A stretch of 32,282 nt of DNA from Candidatus Evtepia faecigallinarum (GTDB taxonomy: Bacteria; Bacillota; Clostridia; Oscillospirales; Oscillospiraceae): positions 1-32,282 of the forward strand of contig DXEA01000022.1 of assembly GCA_019115225.1 (NCBI GenBank), in the 5' to 3' direction. Positions 30,914 to 32,282 of the stretch are shown in pieces. How positions within the stretch are numbered: position 1 is the first letter of the stretch; each line of letters starts with the position of its first letter. Position numbers and translations under genes: made by a program. The notes beneath the pieces were generated by a model. The model was not told where the DNA came from and made no database searches. It saw only the letters and a list, made by a program, of their open reading frames with translations.

Positions 30914-32035
30914 TCAGAAGGCAGAAAAGCCGGCCATGAACTCCTCCACGATGGTGTTGCAGATATCGGCGTTGGCCTGGGGATAGAGGAAGGAGACTTC
31001 GCAGCGGTTGCTGTCGTTATAGTAGACAGCTTCATAGAAGATCTGGTCCCCTGTGTTGCCGCTGAGGACATAGCGGCCATCCTCCTGGAAGGAGTAGGTC
31101 ACCTGTCTGCTGGAGGAGGCCAGGGCATTGAAATAGTCCTCCTCAGGGGTGGTGGGCAGGGCGATCAGGGCACACTCGCTGATGGAAATGGTCATGCCGC
31201 GCCCAGAATCGGAATATTGATAAAGGTATCCCACGGCGGGCCGGATGTTGTCCTGGGTAAAGCCCTGGGGGATGAAGAAACGGCACCCCATGACGCCGGT
31301 GAAGCCCTGGGGCGCGCCGCCGACGCCTTCGGGGATGGGGTCGGGGATGGCATCCGTCGGGGTGGTGTCCCCCTGGGTCTGGCCGCCGGAGGAGGCAGAG
31401 GACCCGTCGGAGGAGGCTTGGGTGTCCACGCGCACGGCGGTGATGGAGTCGGCGGGGTCCTGCGCCGGGTCAAGGCCCTCAGACCAGAGGAAGGTCAGGC
31501 CGACGGTGTCGCTGTAGTCGCAGTCAAAATAGGCTGCCGCCCCCTGGTGGAACTCATCGCCGGGGCCGATCTCGGTGGAGAAGGTTCCCTCCAGCCCCTG
31601 CTCCTTGAGCTGGGTATAGGTGACGGAGGCAGGGATGTCCGGGGCCACCAAGACAATGGTGCCCTGCTGGGGCAGATAGGTCACGGTGGAGATGGCCTCG
31701 CTGCCGCTGGCAGTTCCCGTGCGGGCTTCGTCCAGGAAGGAAAAGTGGTAGGGGACCCGGTAGTCGGCATAGTTGAAGTATTTGGAGGCACCGAAGTACC
31801 AGCCCTCCATGTAATTGAGGTCCTCCCCCCACAGGGCAGTTACGTCTGCTACGGTCATGTCCAGAAGGTCGACCAGATACAGACCGCCGGGGTTTTGGGA
31901 GACATCGGGCTGGGGGCTCAGGGTCTCCTGGGAAGGCGAGGAATCGGCGGGATCTTCGGCGGGCTCCTGCTGGCCGCAGGAACACAACAGGAGGAGGGAA
32001 AGGAGAAGCGCGGGGATCAGGCGGTTGGTACGCAT
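30914..32035 (-). CDS. hypothetical lipoprotein, two-part with Ser/Gly linker
   Basis: The 373-aa product starts with a lipoprotein signal peptide (MRTNRLIPALLLSLLLL) and lipobox LCSC, acylated cysteine C20. An acidic, Ser/Pro-rich stretch follows (about 22-48), then a first domain (about 50-220, with GLYLVDLLDMTVADVTALWG and GWYFGASKYFNYADY), a low-complexity Ser/Gly/Thr linker (about 225-255), and a second domain (about 260-373, with GCRFFIPQGFTQDNI and VEEFMAGFSAF). I do not recognise either domain. The start at 32035 was chosen for the signal peptide and AAGGAG nine bases upstream; longer frames upstream lack both. Confidence 0.78.
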   Translation of the reverse strand: MRTNRLIPALLLSLLLLCSCGQQEPAEDPADSSPSQETLSPQPDVSQNPGGLYLVDLLDMTVADVTALWGEDLNYMEGWYFGASKYFNYADYRVPYHFSFLDEARTGTASGSEAISTVTYLPQQGTIVLVAPDIPASVTYTQLKEQGLEGTFSTEIGPGDEFHQGAAAYFDCDYSDTVGLTFLWSEGLDPAQDPADSITAVRVDTQASSDGSSASSGGQTQGDTTPTDAIPDPIPEGVGGAPQGFTGVMGCRFFIPQGFTQDNIRPAVGYLYQYSDSGRGMTISISECALIALPTTPEEDYFNALASSSRQVTYSFQEDGRYVLSGNTGDQIFYEAVYYNDSNRCEVSFLYPQANADICNTIVEEFMAGFSAF

Positions 32036-32169
32036 GAAGCAACACTCCTTATTACATGATAATATATTTCTTATTAAAGCATAGGTTGCAGGAAATGGCA
32101 ACCATGTTTTACCATGGGGAAGAGAGGAAGGGACGCAAAAGAAAAAGTTAAAAAAATGAAAATTTAAGC

Positions 32170-32198
32170 TTGACAATGTGGATAACCCGTGGTATTCT
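32170..32198 (+). promoter_or_regulatory. strong promoter at window end
   Basis: TTGACA (32170-32175) and TATTCT (32193-32198) are 17 bp apart, divergent from the lipoprotein gene. No start codon with a ribosome binding site follows within the window, and a second TTGACA occurs at 32267-32272 whose -10 would lie beyond the end. Tandem strong promoters without a nearby reading frame are typical of rRNA or other stable-RNA operons. Confidence 0.75.
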
Positions 32199-32282
32199 AT
32201 CAAAGCTGTCGCGAGACGGGGCCGGAATGGCAGGGAAAGGACGCTCAGGAGAGTGGAAAAAACTTCTTGACAAACCGGTGAG

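Noticed and set aside
1-32282. CRISPR arrays, tRNA genes, insertion sequences, attachment sites
   Set aside because: Looked for regular repeat-spacer patterns, tRNA-like cloverleafs and transposase genes on both strands; none found.

Overview
The window is a GC-rich (strikingly so for a low-GC-type lineage) bacterial chromosome segment whose gene content, gene order, AGGAGG-type ribosome binding sites and near-consensus sigma-A promoters point to an anaerobic clostridial Firmicute, most likely of the Oscillospiraceae (Flavonifractor / Lawsonibacter / Intestinimonas-like). This placement is inferred from gene order and protein character; no 16S sequence lies inside the window. Nothing looks like a phage, plasmid or insertion sequence.

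Layout. (a) 1-4540: a small acidic orphan protein on the minus strand with its own promoter and terminator, then a plus-strand unit of a YwiB-like DUF1934 protein, argS and brnQ, closed by a strong terminator. (b) 4586-5095: a GNAT acetyltransferase. (c) 9087-5182, minus strand: three overlapping genes in the order ligase - VanXY - VanT. All three match the vanG type of D-Ala-D-Ser peptidoglycan-precursor cluster, but no VanR/VanS regulators are in view. (d) 9348-19589, plus strand: a divergent type II fatty-acid-synthesis operon (acpP-fabK-fabD-fabG-fabF-accB-fabZ-accC-accD-accA) extended by an acyl-CoA/AMP-forming ligase and a TetR regulator. Its promoter carries a perfect 19-bp palindrome at the predicted transcription start. 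(e) 19590-20229: no gene, but a strong promoter, nested hairpins, a long-range closing helix and a strong terminator; this looks like an unassigned structured RNA of about 560 nt. (f) 20343-22024: a secreted transglutaminase-like protein plus a DUF4358 lipoprotein. (g) 29872-22110, minus strand: a glycine-cleavage operon (gcvT-gcvH-gcvPA-gcvPB-lplA-lpd-MBL hydrolase) behind a tandem glycine riboswitch with an intrinsic terminator, and a promoter that contains a perfect 21-bp palindrome. (h) 30824-29901 metA and 32035-30914 a lipoprotein, both minus strand. (i) 32170-32282: tandem strong plus-strand promoters running off the window, possibly those of a stable-RNA operon.

How the genes work together. 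The van trio would make D-Ser (VanT), join it to D-Ala (VanG-type ligase) and remove D-Ala-ended precursors (VanXY). The fab/acc operon supplies malonyl-ACP and elongates fatty acids; the ligase and TetR protein at its end suggest use of, or sensing of, exogenous acyl groups. The glycine operon carries its own lipoate ligase and dihydrolipoyl dehydrogenase, so glycine can switch on the entire cleavage system (H, T and both P subunits, L) and its lipoylation together. The strongest candidates for something undescribed are the 19.66-20.23 kb RNA unit, the palindromic operators at the FAS and gcv promoters, and the direct repeats upstream of the van cluster.
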